A stretch of 64,000 nucleotides of DNA, taken from positions 35,562,540-35,626,539 of the forward strand of contig NC_087063.1 in the NCBI RefSeq assembly GCF_963678635.1. Direction: 5' to 3'. This document shows positions 46,976 to 57,791 of this stretch, in pieces (the first letter of the stretch is position 1; every line of letters starts with the position of its first letter). Source of the stretch: Symsagittifera roscoffensis. Taxonomy: Eukaryota > Xenacoelomorpha > Acoela > Convolutidae. The notes under the pieces are model-generated. The model saw only the letters and a list, made by a program, of their open reading frames with translations. It had not been told where the DNA came from and did no database searches. A program made the translations under genes and the position numbers.

Positions 46976-48160
46976 CAGACGGGAGCATTTACGCTGGCAA
47001 ATTCCATTTACGCTGGTGTCTCAAACCTTAATCAACAGACCTGGAAGAATACCAGCATCGTCGACGGTTTTTTTTATTGACAGGTCGGGTCGATTCGGGG
47101 CCAGAAAAAGTGATCGGATTCCATCCATGTAATCGTTTAGGCTCCTTCTGATTAACAGTTAATTAAACCTAGTTTTGAGCATTTTGAGAGAAATGCTTAT
47201 ATTTCCTAACATTTCCAGAGATTCGTACCTCTTCCACGATAATTCACTGTTTTTAAATGCCAAAAATGTATTAGTTATCATTAGTTTCAACAGAAAAATA
47301 CCCATCCGAACACCGAATAGGGTATTGGTGGAGAGAGAAATTGTAAGGACTGTAATGAAGAGAATATGATTTACTAGAAACAGGTTGGTTATCTATGCCC
47401 TCATGTCCATAAAATTTGAGAAAAACTCATTTTGCTTTTGACCTAATTAAATTTGATACAATGATTTAATTGATTAACTGCTGATTAAAATCCATAAGTG
47501 AGTCTTTACTTCTTATATATGCATCTTAAAATTTTCTCATACCGCCCCAGATTTATTTCAAACGTTTCGCGTTTGACTTCGCACAAAATACTCGCTTCTA
47601 ATAGGCCGTGAAACAAAAAGTGTTTCTTTGTTTTAAAAAAACTTGTAGCACCGTAGACTAAATTCGGTGATATCATTCACGAGACCAATGTGATACATGA
47701 AGTCGAAAAATTTATATCTGAATCTCAGAATTCCAAAACATTTCACTCCATGTTCTACTCCTCCAGCCAATATCACTTTCATAAGGTGTTAACACAACAT
47801 AGAAACTTGCGGAACCTATTCGCGTTTCTGGAACCGTTTACGGTTGATACTTTTTGTTGACTAACTCAATACGAAAAATTACTCCATAAGATTATTTTTT
47901 TATGGCAATTGTAAATCTAAAAATGGAAATCCAGATTAAAACAAATCAACCTCTATTTGACGCGCAATTTTATCTCGAGAGCGTTATTTGCCTTAGATTT
48001 AGCAAAAAAACTAAAATAAAATTCCAAAAACCAAAATTAAACAGTGATCAGTTGTAAGTTTTTCCTGAAAAAAAAACCCAACCCAAATCAGTGGAAACTC
48101 ACTTTGTTTAACAACACAAAAAACGCTTTTTGATTTCCAATTATTGGCCCTTAGCAGCAT
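46976..48160. other. AT-rich DNA; possible B-box word
   Basis: GGTCGGGTCGATTCGGGGCC near 47083-47103 is B-box-like with no matching A box. Otherwise nothing recognised. Confidence 0.3.
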
Positions 48161-48939
48161 TAAAATTGAGTAAATTTATAAACATAGCTAACAGACAGTT
48201 CGAAATCGATTAAACAAGGATAACCGTTTTTTGTTCTTGAACTTGATAGTCCTATCCCAAATTGAAACAAAGATGCAAAGCTACACGTCAGAAACAAGAA
48301 GTCACGACAAAAAGGAGCCTTAAAACCCACGAAAATACACAATAAGTCTTTTTTGCCGACTTAAGATTGGACCCAATACCCTCCAGGTTGAGTCCCTCGT
48401 CTCCGCCTTTGCGTCATTCTGACCCTGCTGCCTTACCAAATTAACACATTTTTCTAAATACAACTAAAATTTCAATAAGCTTTAACTGGTGAAACATACA
48501 TATAAATATATACATATACACAGAAATTTAGCATACAAGTTGAACACTAAAACCGTTCGACTTTGAGTACAAAAAAAAACTAATTCGTTTTAGATTACAA
48601 ACGTTTGCTTGAGCAAAACAGATACCAAGGTAGCTTTTATTCTGCTCGGAACTGCATAAATAAACTCCGTTTATTTATTAGGGACAAAATTTTGAGCTCT
48701 TATTTAATAATGAATTTACCAAAGCTTCACATAAAGGCGATTGCTTCACAAACGATTCAAAATGAATGACAGTTACAATCAAATGAAAAAAAGAATCAAA
48801 AATTATTTAAAAAATCTTCAAAATAATCAGTAAAAATGCAAAGGACAAAAAATCCTGGAACAAAATTACCTACACCAATAAAAATATCAACAACGAGCAT
48901 TCAAACTGTCAAAAAAACTGAACCTTTCTGTGTAATCTA

Positions 48940-49515
48940 AACCGACAAAATATGCAGACACGTCTAAAATAGTAAAATTTTCAGTTTCCACAAAAAAAAA
49001 ACAAGAACGAACTTCCGTGATTTGTTTTCTGAAGCATGCGTGTTACAATTGCACCAATTGTACAGAACACTCCTTGAATTCATAAAGAAAACAAGTTCCA
49101 AAAGTTTTTAATAAACATGAAAAAAATGAAAATAGCAAAAAAAAATGGCGTAAGTTGTTGGAACTCAATAACATGTCAAAAATCGAAATACACTGAAATT
49201 ATTTCTAATTTAAGTAAAACATTCCTAAATTTTAGAAAAATTCTGTGCTGCGGCAACTAAGCAGACAAAAAAGAGGCAGACAAACAGAATTCCGACAAAG
49301 ATTTGTTTGAAATGAGGACAATTTTCCGTTTACGAACGATCTTTGATCTTTATAGGCTGGTGCGTTAACTCTTGGCCACATCCGCAAAATGACGTCTGAC
49401 TTTTGATTTCATATGAACCACAGGTAAAATTATTCAAAAGATTCAGTTTACTAGGTGTTAACCCGAAAAAAGTCTATTCCGGCTAAATAACGCTTGCTAA
49501 TCGCAAGCGTAACTA
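48940..49515 (-). repeat. Family A composite repeat, copy 10 (decayed)
   Basis: TCTAAACCGACAAAATATGC, GCAACTAAGCAGACAAAA, a partial antisense A box (TGGTGCGTTAACTCTTGGCC near 49360) and end motif AACCCGAAAAAAGTCTATTC with GCTTGCTAATCGCAAGC. Confidence 0.55.
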
Positions 49516-49899
49516 TCTCACCGAAAAAGATTTGAGAATGAGCATCTGGGTAAATTTTTTAATAAAACAAACATTTATTTTAATAAAAACAACATTTTAA
49601 TAAAACAAAGATTTTTTATGACAAAAACAAAATTTTAATTTTTTGATTTCTTAAAAGCGCCAAAAATGATTTTAAATTTAAGAATATTAATTGTCAAATT
49701 TGAGTCTATTTCGATTTTAAAAACTTATAAACTAAAACTAATAGAAAAAAAATAGGTAAAAAAAGTGACAGAATTAAATCCGACACTCAATAAACTAAAA
49801 CTTTTTCGAGAAAAAAACACTCAAAAGACTTGCATGGGCCACTAAAAAATCAAGCATGATCCCTGAATAAGTATTTCATGTAAGATGTAGGTACTTTGA

Positions 49900-50010
49900 A
49901 AGAAAACTTAGAAATGGTAAATTACTAAATTGACCATTCTGTGAAGTTATTTAAGGGGGAAAAAGTCCAATACCGGGTTGCACTACCCTTGCTTATCTCA
50001 AGGGTAAAAA
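49900..50010 (-). repeat. Family A end fragment, copy 11
   Basis: AGTTATTTAAGGGGGAAAAA with GTCCAATACCGGGTTGCACT and CCCTTGCTTATCTCAAGGG. Confidence 0.6.
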
Positions 50011-50194
50011 GAAATCATTAGTCGGACAGTTTAAAGTCGCAAATTTTCAACAAAAAAAAATTAAATCCTAGTGGTCGATCAGATTTATCGAGACAAACAA
50101 GGCCAAAAACAAACAAGGCTAAAACAAACAAAGATAGCCTGTTGCTATTCAAATAATGCAGACCTTAAAGTTAAAACTCAAAAGCGTAGAACTT

Positions 50195-51242
50195 ACCAAG
50201 CACCAGAATGCAGCTTCGCACAACTTGCATGCATCACAAACAAAAGCATGTCAAGTTAGCAGATAGAAAATAAGAATACCACTAAGTCGAAAAATTATTT
50301 GAACAAAAAATTTAAAAAAAACTGCCTCTATGCAAAACATTTTATATGGGTCTCAGCGAATGGATTTCAATTTTCAAAATAAACAAAAAACAACTGCTGG
50401 CGTTAAGTAGCATTCAAGCAAAAAGTATCTAGCGGTAATTAGGCCGAAAACCTTGGGTGGACACGCTTTAAGCCGAACACTAAATTGATGTCATCGAAAA
50501 ATTTCAGCTTTTTACAACGCCCAAACACCCGCCTCACCCCTGAAGCAAACAGATGACTAAAAACGACAAAACACGTAGCGTCTATACCAATATTGGATCG
50601 CCAGAAACAATGGAATCCACTTTAACTTTTTAAGGGAAACCAAAAATGAACTCGGGATCCATAAAAAATTGGAGCCTATGATTTACAAATTGCAGAATAA
50701 TATCATAATTACCATCAATTTTTGCAAGAAAAACTTGACTCTGCATAAATTCCTGCACTGGAAATTGAACCGACAAAACTTAAGCAAACAGAATAAAACG
50801 GCAACTGAATTTTTAACTAAAAAAATTATGTTCAAGCGTTAATTAAGTCACAAGCTGTTATCAATGATTCAAGTGATCTTGTTCACCAAAAGACGACTCG
50901 GAGCTACGCATCACTTGCGGTACATAACAAACAACAAGAGGAAAAAATTTTTTGGAAAAAACTAGGTCTGCTCAAATTTTCGTATGGCTCGATAACAGAC
51001 TAACGAAAAAGTCAATCTAGGCAAACTTGCCACGAAAAACAATTGAATAGTAAGTCGGCAACGGAACAAAATTTATGAAACATAACACAGCCGGCAATTT
51101 TTGAGCACACCAGGTGAGCCTGAAACTTCAATGAAGAATACTTGCAACTATAATGAAAATTGCTTACAGGAAAAAACCACGATTTGGCAACTAAGCCGAC
51201 AAAAATTGAGCAGACAAACTAAGTCAAAAAATTCAATTTTAC

Positions 51243-51276
<34 letters not shown>

Positions 51277-51290
51277 AAAGATCTTGATTT
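50195..51290 (-). repeat. Family A composite repeats, copies 12-13
   Basis: Two heads in a row: GCAGCTTCGCACAACTTGCA (50209) and GGAGCTACGCATCACTTGCG (50900). The second continues with AAAAAACTAGGTCTGCTCAA, GAATAGTAAGTCGGCAACGG and CTGAAACTTCAATGAAGAAT, as in copy 1, and stops at the AGT microsatellite. Confidence 0.55.
51243..51275 (+). repeat. (AGT)n microsatellite
   Basis: About eleven perfect AGT units, at the position where family A copy 13 breaks off. Confidence 0.95.
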
Positions 51291-51539
51291 CCGAGTAAAA
51301 GAATTACAGAGCAATTACATAACGAGATCAAATTAATACTTAAGTAAAAATTAAAATTTAAGGATTTTAAAAATGAAATGAATCATTGAAAGGAAAACAA
51401 CTTCAATTTCAAACATGCTGGAAAACACAAGAATTGGCCTTGACTCAAGCCCCAGTTATTAAGGTGGAAAGGCGACAAAGTTATATCAAGGCCAAGTAAA
51501 AACGGACCTGGATATGTTAAAGTTCAATAATAAACCAAG

Positions 51540-51670
51540 TAAGAAAAGCAAGAAAGATTAGTATAAAAAAGTTGTTTACGGTAAAAAAAAAGATTACAAA
51601 AAGCTTGCTCTCGCGAGTATAATCAAGTTGTTAACCGGAAAAAATCTATTCCGATTTGATAATCGCTTAC
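51540..51670 (-). repeat. Family A end fragments
   Basis: GTTGTTTACGGTAAAAAAAA and, 60 bases on, GTTAACCGGAAAAAATCTAT: two decayed end motifs in series. Confidence 0.45.
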
Positions 51671-51839
51671 GTAAAAAAAATCTTTTCATAACTTCCGTTG
51701 ATTTTTTGAAGGGTTGATTAAAATAGGTTAAAAACTGCCGAGAATTTTTTTTGGATGCCGAATCATGGCTGAAAGAAATGAAATCTGACACCCCAGTTGT
51801 TCTAGCCACTTTCGGTGACGCGGTCTCAAAAATTTTAAT

Positions 51840-52470
51840 AAACAAAGAAGCTTTGCAAGATAGTGAATAGACAGTGAGACGGAAATATCAAAAACTAAAA
51901 AAATTGAGAAACAGTCGAAAAACACAACCATCGCCTATTTTGAAGACGCTTTTATAATTTACCGAAAGACAGCTAAGCCGACAAAATATACGCCCATTGA
52001 GCCGAATGCAAATAATGCGATCAGAAATGGTGTCAAAAAAATTTGGATATCTTGCAACAAACTACCTGAAATTTTGAATTCGCCTTTGAAGCAACACAAA
52101 ATAAAGCAATTTACCTGATGAAAAATAAGCCGGAACCATCTAGACTGAATAAAGCTACGATGAAAATGGATGAAAATAACCCGATGTGGCACCTAAGCCG
52201 ACAAAACATTAGCAGACAACTAGTACGACTCTTCAATTTTTCAGGTATTTTTTTTCCAATTTCATACATACTGAAAAAACAAGCTCCGTCCGGAACTCGA
52301 ACACCAGGGCTAAGAGTATAAAGGCATCCGCGTTACCTCTACGCCAAGTGGAAAAAGATCTCGAAGTTGCTAGGCTCACTAACAAAGCAACTTCATTTCG
52401 TACTGATGTGCAAGAAAAGTTGTTTACGGGAAAAAGCCTATTTCCCGATTACAAGACGCTAGCTCTCGAA
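51840..52470 (-). repeat. Family A composite repeat, copy 14 (well preserved)
   Basis: GAAGCTTTGCAAGATAGTGA, ACGCCCATTGAGCCGAATGC, CACCTAAGCCGACAAAACAT with AGCAGACAAC, antisense tRNA-like module (52285-52352), end motif GTTTACGGGAAAAAGCCTAT with TTCCCGATTACAAGACG. Confidence 0.7.
52285..52352 (-). repeat. tRNA-like module of family A copy 14
   Basis: Minus strand: A box TTGGCGTAGAGGTAACGC, GATGCCTTTATACTC at the anticodon-arm position, B box GGTGTTCGAGTTCC. Confidence 0.55.
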
Positions 52471-52989
52471 AAAGTAATGAATATTCAATAAGCATGAGCC
52501 AAAAAAGAACCCGATTAAACCTGTAGGTTTCATCTGAGGCGAGGCTTCATTTCGCTAACAATCGAGAAAACGGAATATGTAGTTCTAAATAGGCACTTAA
52601 GTGAAATAAGGAAGAAACGGGAAACGGCAAAATAAGCCTTTAAAATATTGCCATGTACAGGAATCAAAACTCCCACCTGGAGGTTAAATTTCTCACATCC
52701 TGGCAATAGTCTATCTGCTCAAACCTCGCATCTGCGCAAAGCCGATAAAACAAGCTATTAAATTGCCACAACCTCTTTTTTTTATGTAGGAAGTGCACCA
52801 AAATCGAACTTAAATTTGCGAGTAGGGCTAAGAAAATAAGGATTCGTAAATAGCACTACAATAGTATTAACAACTGGTAATAAAATGTGAGTTTTCATGA
52901 AATTGAGCATGACAGCACATTCCTAACAATTCACAGGCTCATATCTGTAGAAAAACTTTTTAAAGGAACAAACCTAGTACCCGGTTGCA

Positions 52990-53760
52990 ATTAAAACACA
53001 AGCAAAGCGGAGTACAACACAAACTTAAAAAAAACATAAGAAATCAGGAAAAAAGTTTTATGTCTCGATAAAAGATAACCAGGGGTCCAGCTAAAACTCG
53101 AACTACCCGTTTGAAATTTTTCAATGTGTTATACTGATGCGGGTCGAAATGGGTAATTTCAAAAACTTGACTTTGCCCAAAACCTCAAGTCTTTTTAAGC
53201 CACATTGAATTTTTTTGAGATATTGGAATTTTCCCAAGGACATAAGATTTCCATACAAAGTAATTAAGGAGTTGCAAGAAAAATTCTCGCAACAGGTTCA
53301 TTCAATTGAATTTTTTAACTCAGATAGATAGGGTAGTTTTGAAGAAAAATCAAACAATCAAAATTTCAAAATGTTGACACTGCGAAATCCAAAACTGTTT
53401 CTAATTTTTCAAAAAAACAGGTCGTGGCCGCTTAATTAAAGAAGATTTCCAAAACCGAGTTTCTCGATTCAACACTTAACCTGAGAATTGGCACGGTAGT
53501 ATTCGAGTAAATTCAAATAGTTTCCGAAAAACGGTCAGAGTTTCAAAACTTGGGAGGCCATAATTTTATAACAAAGTTGTGCGTAGCCAATGATAAAGGT
53601 AAGCTTTCAACTACCTGTTCTTTCGATTAAACCTATGATATCAGATTGTGCAGAATAGTTAGCAAAAAAGTCTATTCCGAATGTAAATTTGTAAACAAAA
53701 GCTGTTTACGGGGAAAAACTCTAGTTCCCGATTACACAAGTGTAAACTCAAATTAACTAA
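52990..53760 (-). repeat. Family A composite repeat, copy 15
   Basis: Head CACAAGCAAAGCGGAGTACA, TCTCGATAAAAGATAACCAG, a shorter tandem block (53120-53670, about three to four units), then end motif TGTTTACGGGGAAAAACTCT with GTTCCCGATTACACAAG. Confidence 0.6.
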
Positions 53761-53892
53761 TGAAAGCCTTAGGCTACTACTTTCTTTGGCCCTTAAAGGC
53801 GGGGAATCAAAATTCGCTAGTGTAAACTCAAATAAACTAATGAAAGCCTTAGGCTACTACTTTCCTTAGCCCTTAAAGGCGTGGAATCAAAC
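53744..53892 (+). repeat. 73-bp tandem duplication
   Basis: Two near-identical units starting about 53746 and 53819, each with AGTGTAAACTCAAAT, GAAAGCCTTAGGCTACTACT and CCTTAAAGGCG. CCTTAGG and CCTTAAAGG are small palindromes inside. Confidence 0.85.
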
Positions 53893-53902
53893 TTTTTAAG
53901 AT

Positions 53903-53909
53903 TTTATTT
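53903..53909 (-). terminator. AATAAA downstream of RPL8
   Basis: AAATAAA on the minus strand about 150 bases past the RPL8 stop, beside a 73-bp tandem duplication. It is a likely end of the cluster's last 3' UTR. Confidence 0.35.
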
Positions 53910-54059
53910 GATTTTTGGTTGACTTTCTGTAGTAAAACTTCAGCTAGAACGAAAAGGTTGCTTCGAAGTTGAATTCAGACAGTATTCTTATAACAAAAGA
54001 TAATCAGAATCTATATCGATGGTTCAACTTCTACACTGGGAGAGCGAGTTGCTATTCAG

Positions 54060-55056
54060 TTACTCTTTCTCGGCCAGCTTCTCCTTTCTGCCTCCTCTGA
54101 TCAGACCAGTCCTTCTGGCAGCAATCAGACCCACCTTTCGTCCAGGAGGAGTAGACCTAAACAGAAAGCAATGATGATTCGTCGAAATAGTTTGTTTTGT
54201 ACCGCGCATTGCAGAAACTTATCAATCAACTCTCAAATCTCAAAACATTCCACATCGCAGCCACGATGTCTTTCGTAATCAATTGCTGATAGATCGCGTT
54301 CAGATGAAAATATCTTGCACACACTTGCATTTCCAAAGCTCCTGGTTGAAAATCAATAATAGCAAACTCTACACACCTCTTGACAGTACTGGGAGATCCA
54401 ATATGCTGGTGGTTACCACCTCCGTGCGGATGCTCCACGGGGTTCATGGCCACACCTCTCACTACAGGCCAGCACTTCCTCTTCACCTTGAACTTATGGT
54501 AAGCACGACCAGCCTTCAGCAGAGGCTTCTCTGTTCGACCTCCTCCGGCAACAATTCCAATCATAGCTCGATTCTTAGAAGAGATCACTTTTTTCAGGCC
54601 AGACGGCATTCGAATTCTGGTCTTACCAGTGTCGCTGTTATGCGAGATGACCGCACAGAAGTCACCGGAAGCTTTCGCCAGTTTTCCTCGATCTCCGGTT
54701 TTTTCTTCTACTGAACATACCAAGGTACCCTCTGGGATGTTTCCGATGGGCAGGATATTTCCAGTGGTCAACGCCGCTTTCTTTCCAGCGTAGATATACT
54801 GGCCAGTGAAGAGGCCTTCAGAGGCAATGAAGAGCTCCTTCCTCTTTCTGTACTGGTAGGGGTCTCGGAACTCGACGACAGCCAGAGGTGCTCCACGTCC
54901 TGGGTCATGGATGATGTCCTTGACCAGTCCACGCATGTATCCCTTTCGCTCGCTGTAGTCCAGATTCCTCAGCTTGGGTACTCCCTTTCTGTGGTGGTTG
55001 TGGGCCTTGAAGATGGACCCGGCACCCTTTCTCTGAGCACGAATGACACGACCCAT
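54060..55056 (-). CDS. RPL8: 60S ribosomal protein L8 (uL2), two exons
   Basis: Exons 54377-55056 and 54060-54156 are joined by a 220-base GT-AG intron that splits an Arg codon (AG plus G), giving 258 residues (human 257). uL2 sits at the peptidyl-transferase region of the large subunit. The family is matched throughout: [68 protein letters not shown], and [21 protein letters not shown] with the conserved histidine region. Exon 2 supplies [16 protein letters not shown] and a lysine-rich tail. The ATG at 55056 is chosen because it gives MGRVIR and sits just after an ATTTTCAG acceptor. A longer reading from TTG at 55062 has no support. This is the last gene of the cluster. Confidence 0.96.
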
Positions 55057-55065
55057 TTTCAACTG
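55057..55065 (-). promoter_or_regulatory. Putative trans-splice acceptor of RPL8
   Basis: ATTTTCAG, CAG at 55063-55065, leaves only six bases (TTGAAA) before the ATG. So short a leader makes sense if an SL supplies the 5' end. Confidence 0.65.
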
Positions 55066-55404
55066 AAAATTATAAATTGCTTCAATTTCATTTTATTGAC
55101 GTTAAGTTGGCTCCACAAAACATTCAAAAGTTCGTTTATCTATTCCTATTTATATTTAATTTACTAAATAATACCAATTCTATGCTTGTTCACATTGGAT
55201 CATCTATTTTAAAGCGCGAAGCAGCTTGAAAAATTAATCTTCACGGCTTAAAATAATTTTTCAAAACTTTCTCTTGGGTCTTCTAAAACCTTTCCATGTC
55301 TGTAAAAATCAAACATATTTTGACTTTCTGGGACAATTTATGATTGGCAGTTTTTTGAGAAAATTAACCCAGCTTGAGAAAACCGGATCTATAGGGAAAA
55401 TATA

Positions 55405-55560
55405 TTTTTTTTTGCTGGGAAATCTGAAAACTAAAGCCGTGACCTTTACACTCTTGCACTTCGATAGTGAAGTTTGCCTTCCTTTTTTCGTGAAAAACGA
55501 AAAAAATTCATCACGACCTATATAAGAGTCTGAACTAGGTTCATCGCAAGTTAATGAGTA
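55405..55560 (+). repeat. Family C element with TATA box, inside the gene cluster
   Basis: GCTGGGAAATCTGAAAAC, CTTCGATAGTGAAGTTTGCC and ATTCATCACGACCTATATAA; TATATAAG at 55519-55526, then GAACTAGGTTCATCGC. It lies between RPS27 and RPL8, opposite in strand to both. Confidence 0.6.
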
Positions 55561-55629
55561 CATGGAAACTCGTTGTAGTCTCATAGAGCCAATCAGTCTA
55601 TAGGCAAAAAGAGTTTAGACAGGATAATG

Positions 55630-55635
55630 TTTATT
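55630..55635 (-). terminator. AATAAA downstream of RPS27
   Basis: Canonical AATAAA on the minus strand about 190 bases after the RPS27 stop. It is plausible as the poly(A) signal, but position alone supports it. Confidence 0.3.
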
Positions 55636-55823
55636 AGACATGACCTCAAATTGGCCTAAATCAATTCAAGTCGAACATCCAACAAACTCAATTTATCACG
55701 ACCAGAGCAACATGTTATAGCATCAATTGACGAGACAAACCAAATCCACGTCTAAATAAATTCCAAATTCATCTAAGTTCACGAGGAATGGATGATGCTC
55801 TGTTGGATTTGTTGCCAGAGAAT

Positions 55824-56075
55824 CTAGTACTCTGGCTTCTTCCTGAAGCTGGAGCCCTCCACCAGTTTGGCCTTCCCACCTGTAGGAAAGCATAGCACAG
55901 TCTGACATCCGGCACACAGCACCACAGTCTGGGCGTGGCTGAAGATGGTGCTGATGTTGAAGCAGCCGGGACACTTGACGTCCATGAAGAACGAGTTGGG
56001 CTTGGGCACGATGCGCTTCCTCTTGTGGCGCTTCTTCTCCAGTCCCTTGTCTAGAATGTCATAAGCGAGCGGCAT
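55824..56075 (-). CDS. RPS27: 40S ribosomal protein S27 (eS27), single exon
   Basis: 83 residues (human 84), uninterrupted. It is a small-subunit zinc-ribbon protein. The C4 zinc ribbon is intact: C35-x2-C38 and C54-x2-C57 in [10 protein letters not shown] and [12 protein letters not shown], followed by [11 protein letters not shown]. The basic N-terminal segment ([16 protein letters not shown]) is also as expected. The C-terminus reads FRKKPEY, where vertebrates have FRRKQH. The start is the only ATG that gives the family N-terminus MPLAYDIL, 20 bases after a CTCTTTCAG acceptor. The gap from the VBP1 stop is 551 bases and to RPL8 767 bases, the loosest spacing in the cluster. AATAAA lies at 55630-55635 on this strand. 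Confidence 0.96.
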   Translation of the reverse strand: MPLAYDILDKGLEKKRHKRKRIVPKPNSFFMDVKCPGCFNISTIFSHAQTVVLCAGCQTVLCFPTGGKAKLVEGSSFRKKPEY

Positions 56076-56098
56076 TTCAGATATATTTCAGTGATCTG
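56076..56098 (-). promoter_or_regulatory. Putative trans-splice acceptor of RPS27
   Basis: CTCTTTCAG on the minus strand, CAG at 56096-56098, then a 20-base leader before the ATG. Confidence 0.6.
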
Positions 56099-56139
56099 AA
56101 AGAGAACAAATAACCATTCGTGGAAGAGGCACCAGTTAA

Positions 56140-56260
56140 AGTAACATGGCTAACAGACAGTTAGAAACGAGTCGACGAATGCAGGTGAACAGAAAAAATA
56201 CTGACTTGTTCAATTTATGTAACTAATCGTGAAGCTGTGAAAAAGTGGTAATTAAGGGAC
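56140..56260 (+). repeat. Family C left-segment fragment
   Basis: ATGGCTAACAGACAGTTAGA and ACAGAAAAAATACTGACTTG match 32735 and 42375. It lies between VBP1 and RPS27. A weaker piece lies at 48175-48210. Confidence 0.5.
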
Positions 56261-56626
56261 GATAGTCTCCTTATTCATCTCTAAGTACATGCCAGTAATT
56301 TTTTCTCGTGAAAGAAAATTTAATCAATCAATATATATTTCAAAATAGACAAAATTAAAACTTTACAAAACAACTTGGAGGCATAGTGTCATTGTAACTT
56401 TAGCAAATATCAATGTATTGTACAAGATTAGGCTGTTTTCCAATTTCCGTCCCTTTTAAAATTTGACACTGGGTGAGAAAAATCTTGTTACTCAAACAAG
56501 AAAACTTGTAAATTACAATTTCCATTTGGATTTTTATCGAAAAAATCTAAAAATGTGGTTAAAATTAAGAAAAGGCGGAGAGGCTGGGAAAACAGGCCAA
56601 CATGATAATCAACATCTTCATTTCTC

Positions 56627-57778
56627 TTAAGCAGCTGGGGTGAGAGCAGCGTTTGAACTTGCAGCGGCGGCGGCAGATAATGCATTGGCCTTCTGCTTCT
56701 TCTCCACATTGTAGTTGTACACTCTGGCCATGCTCACTTCTGTGGTGGTGATCTGGTCTCTCAAGAACAACAAGTCATCACTCAGGGTCTTCTCCTGGTC
56801 AACCACGTGGCTCAAGTTCTCGTTCACTATGTCAGTGGCTTCGTCTAGTGGATACTCCAGCATCACATTCGCCTAGAAAGAAGAAGAAAAACTCTTTAAT
56901 CGATTTCGCACATATAATTGAATTCAAATGAGCTTATAATTTTCGAAAGAAAAATTCAGGGGTATGATAAGACATCATGTAAATCGGAGCAAAATTGTAT
57001 ACATCTCTTTACTCATGAAAAAACTATCAAAATATTTCGCAGAACTTTGAGTACTGACTGACCCCTAGCCATAGTCCGACTGTGTCAAAGGCATCCAAAG
57101 TTGCATCAGCATAGACGTGGTCGGTTAGGAGAAACTTCGTATGCAGCTCTTTTTCCTCCTAAACAACCAATCACTGAACAAACAACGACCAAAAAGAAAG
57201 ATGAACTACGGAAGGTTTGTCTGTGCTAACATACATACTTGAGAGTCTTTCTTTTCCTTCAGCAGTTTGATCATTTCTTTGGTCTTGTTCAGCTCAGGGG
57301 TCTGGTTCCGGAGACTAAAAAACAAGTACGTTCTTCTGGTATCATCAGAAAAAAATAGGTACGGAGATAGAAAACAAAATATGCAACATACTCATGTTCA
57401 ATGTACAGAGAAAAAATCTCGAAACGCTGACTACTCGTGAAGAAATAAATGGGACTACAATTGCTACGTATAATATCTGCTACTTCTTATATCTACAAAA
57501 TCAAATTATAATCAGTCACGTCGTTCTCGTGATCTCAAGACATAAATTACTCACTAGGATCTTCTTGCCTGGAGACTGCTGTTCATTGCATTGTATCTGG
57601 CCAATTGCGTGTCTAGTTTCTTCAGCACCGCCTCCGCATCGCCCCCATGCTTCTCCATGTAGCCTGCTACATCCTCTATGAACTCTGCTTTAGGGATGCC
57701 CAAATGTTCTTTTACTGGAGCAGCTGTGTCGCCACTAGCATCAGGTGCTGAAGTAGATGAGAGACCCCCCGCTGACAT
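56627..57778 (-). CDS. VBP1: Prefoldin subunit 3 (VBP1), four exons
   Basis: Exons at 57555-57778, 57239-57314, 57063-57158 and 56627-56872 join to 213 residues (human 197). Introns are GT-AG, 240, 80 and 190 bases. Prefoldin 3 is an alpha-type subunit of the hexameric cytosolic chaperone that passes nascent tubulin and actin to CCT. Matches to the family: HLGIPKAEFIEDV (25-37), VLKKLDTQLARYNAM, the second-exon helix with NQTPELNKTKEMIKLLKEKK, FLLTDHVYADATL, GLWLGANVMLEYPLDEA across the third junction, and the C-terminal coiled coil FLRDQITTTEVSMARVYNYNV. Both ends are longer than in human: a Ser/Ala/Gly-rich N-terminus and an Ala-rich C-terminus. The first junction splits a Tyr codon (TA plus T). 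The start follows an ATTTTCAG acceptor by ten bases. Confidence 0.95.
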
Positions 57779-57791
57779 AGAAAATTATCTG
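57779..57791 (-). promoter_or_regulatory. Putative trans-splice acceptor of VBP1
   Basis: ATTTTCAG on the minus strand, CAG at 57789-57791, then a ten-base leader ATAATTTTCT before the ATG. Confidence 0.6.

Noticed and set aside
54283-54714. Plus-strand 143-codon frame opposite RPL8
   Set aside because: Antisense shadow of a conserved coding exon.
55057-55062. RPL8 start at TTG 55062 giving two extra residues
   Set aside because: The ATG at 55056 gives the conserved MGRVIR start; TTG initiation is not expected in an animal gene.
55723-55974. Second small gene overlapping RPS27 in another frame
   Set aside because: It is a shadow of the conserved RPS27 exon with no family match.
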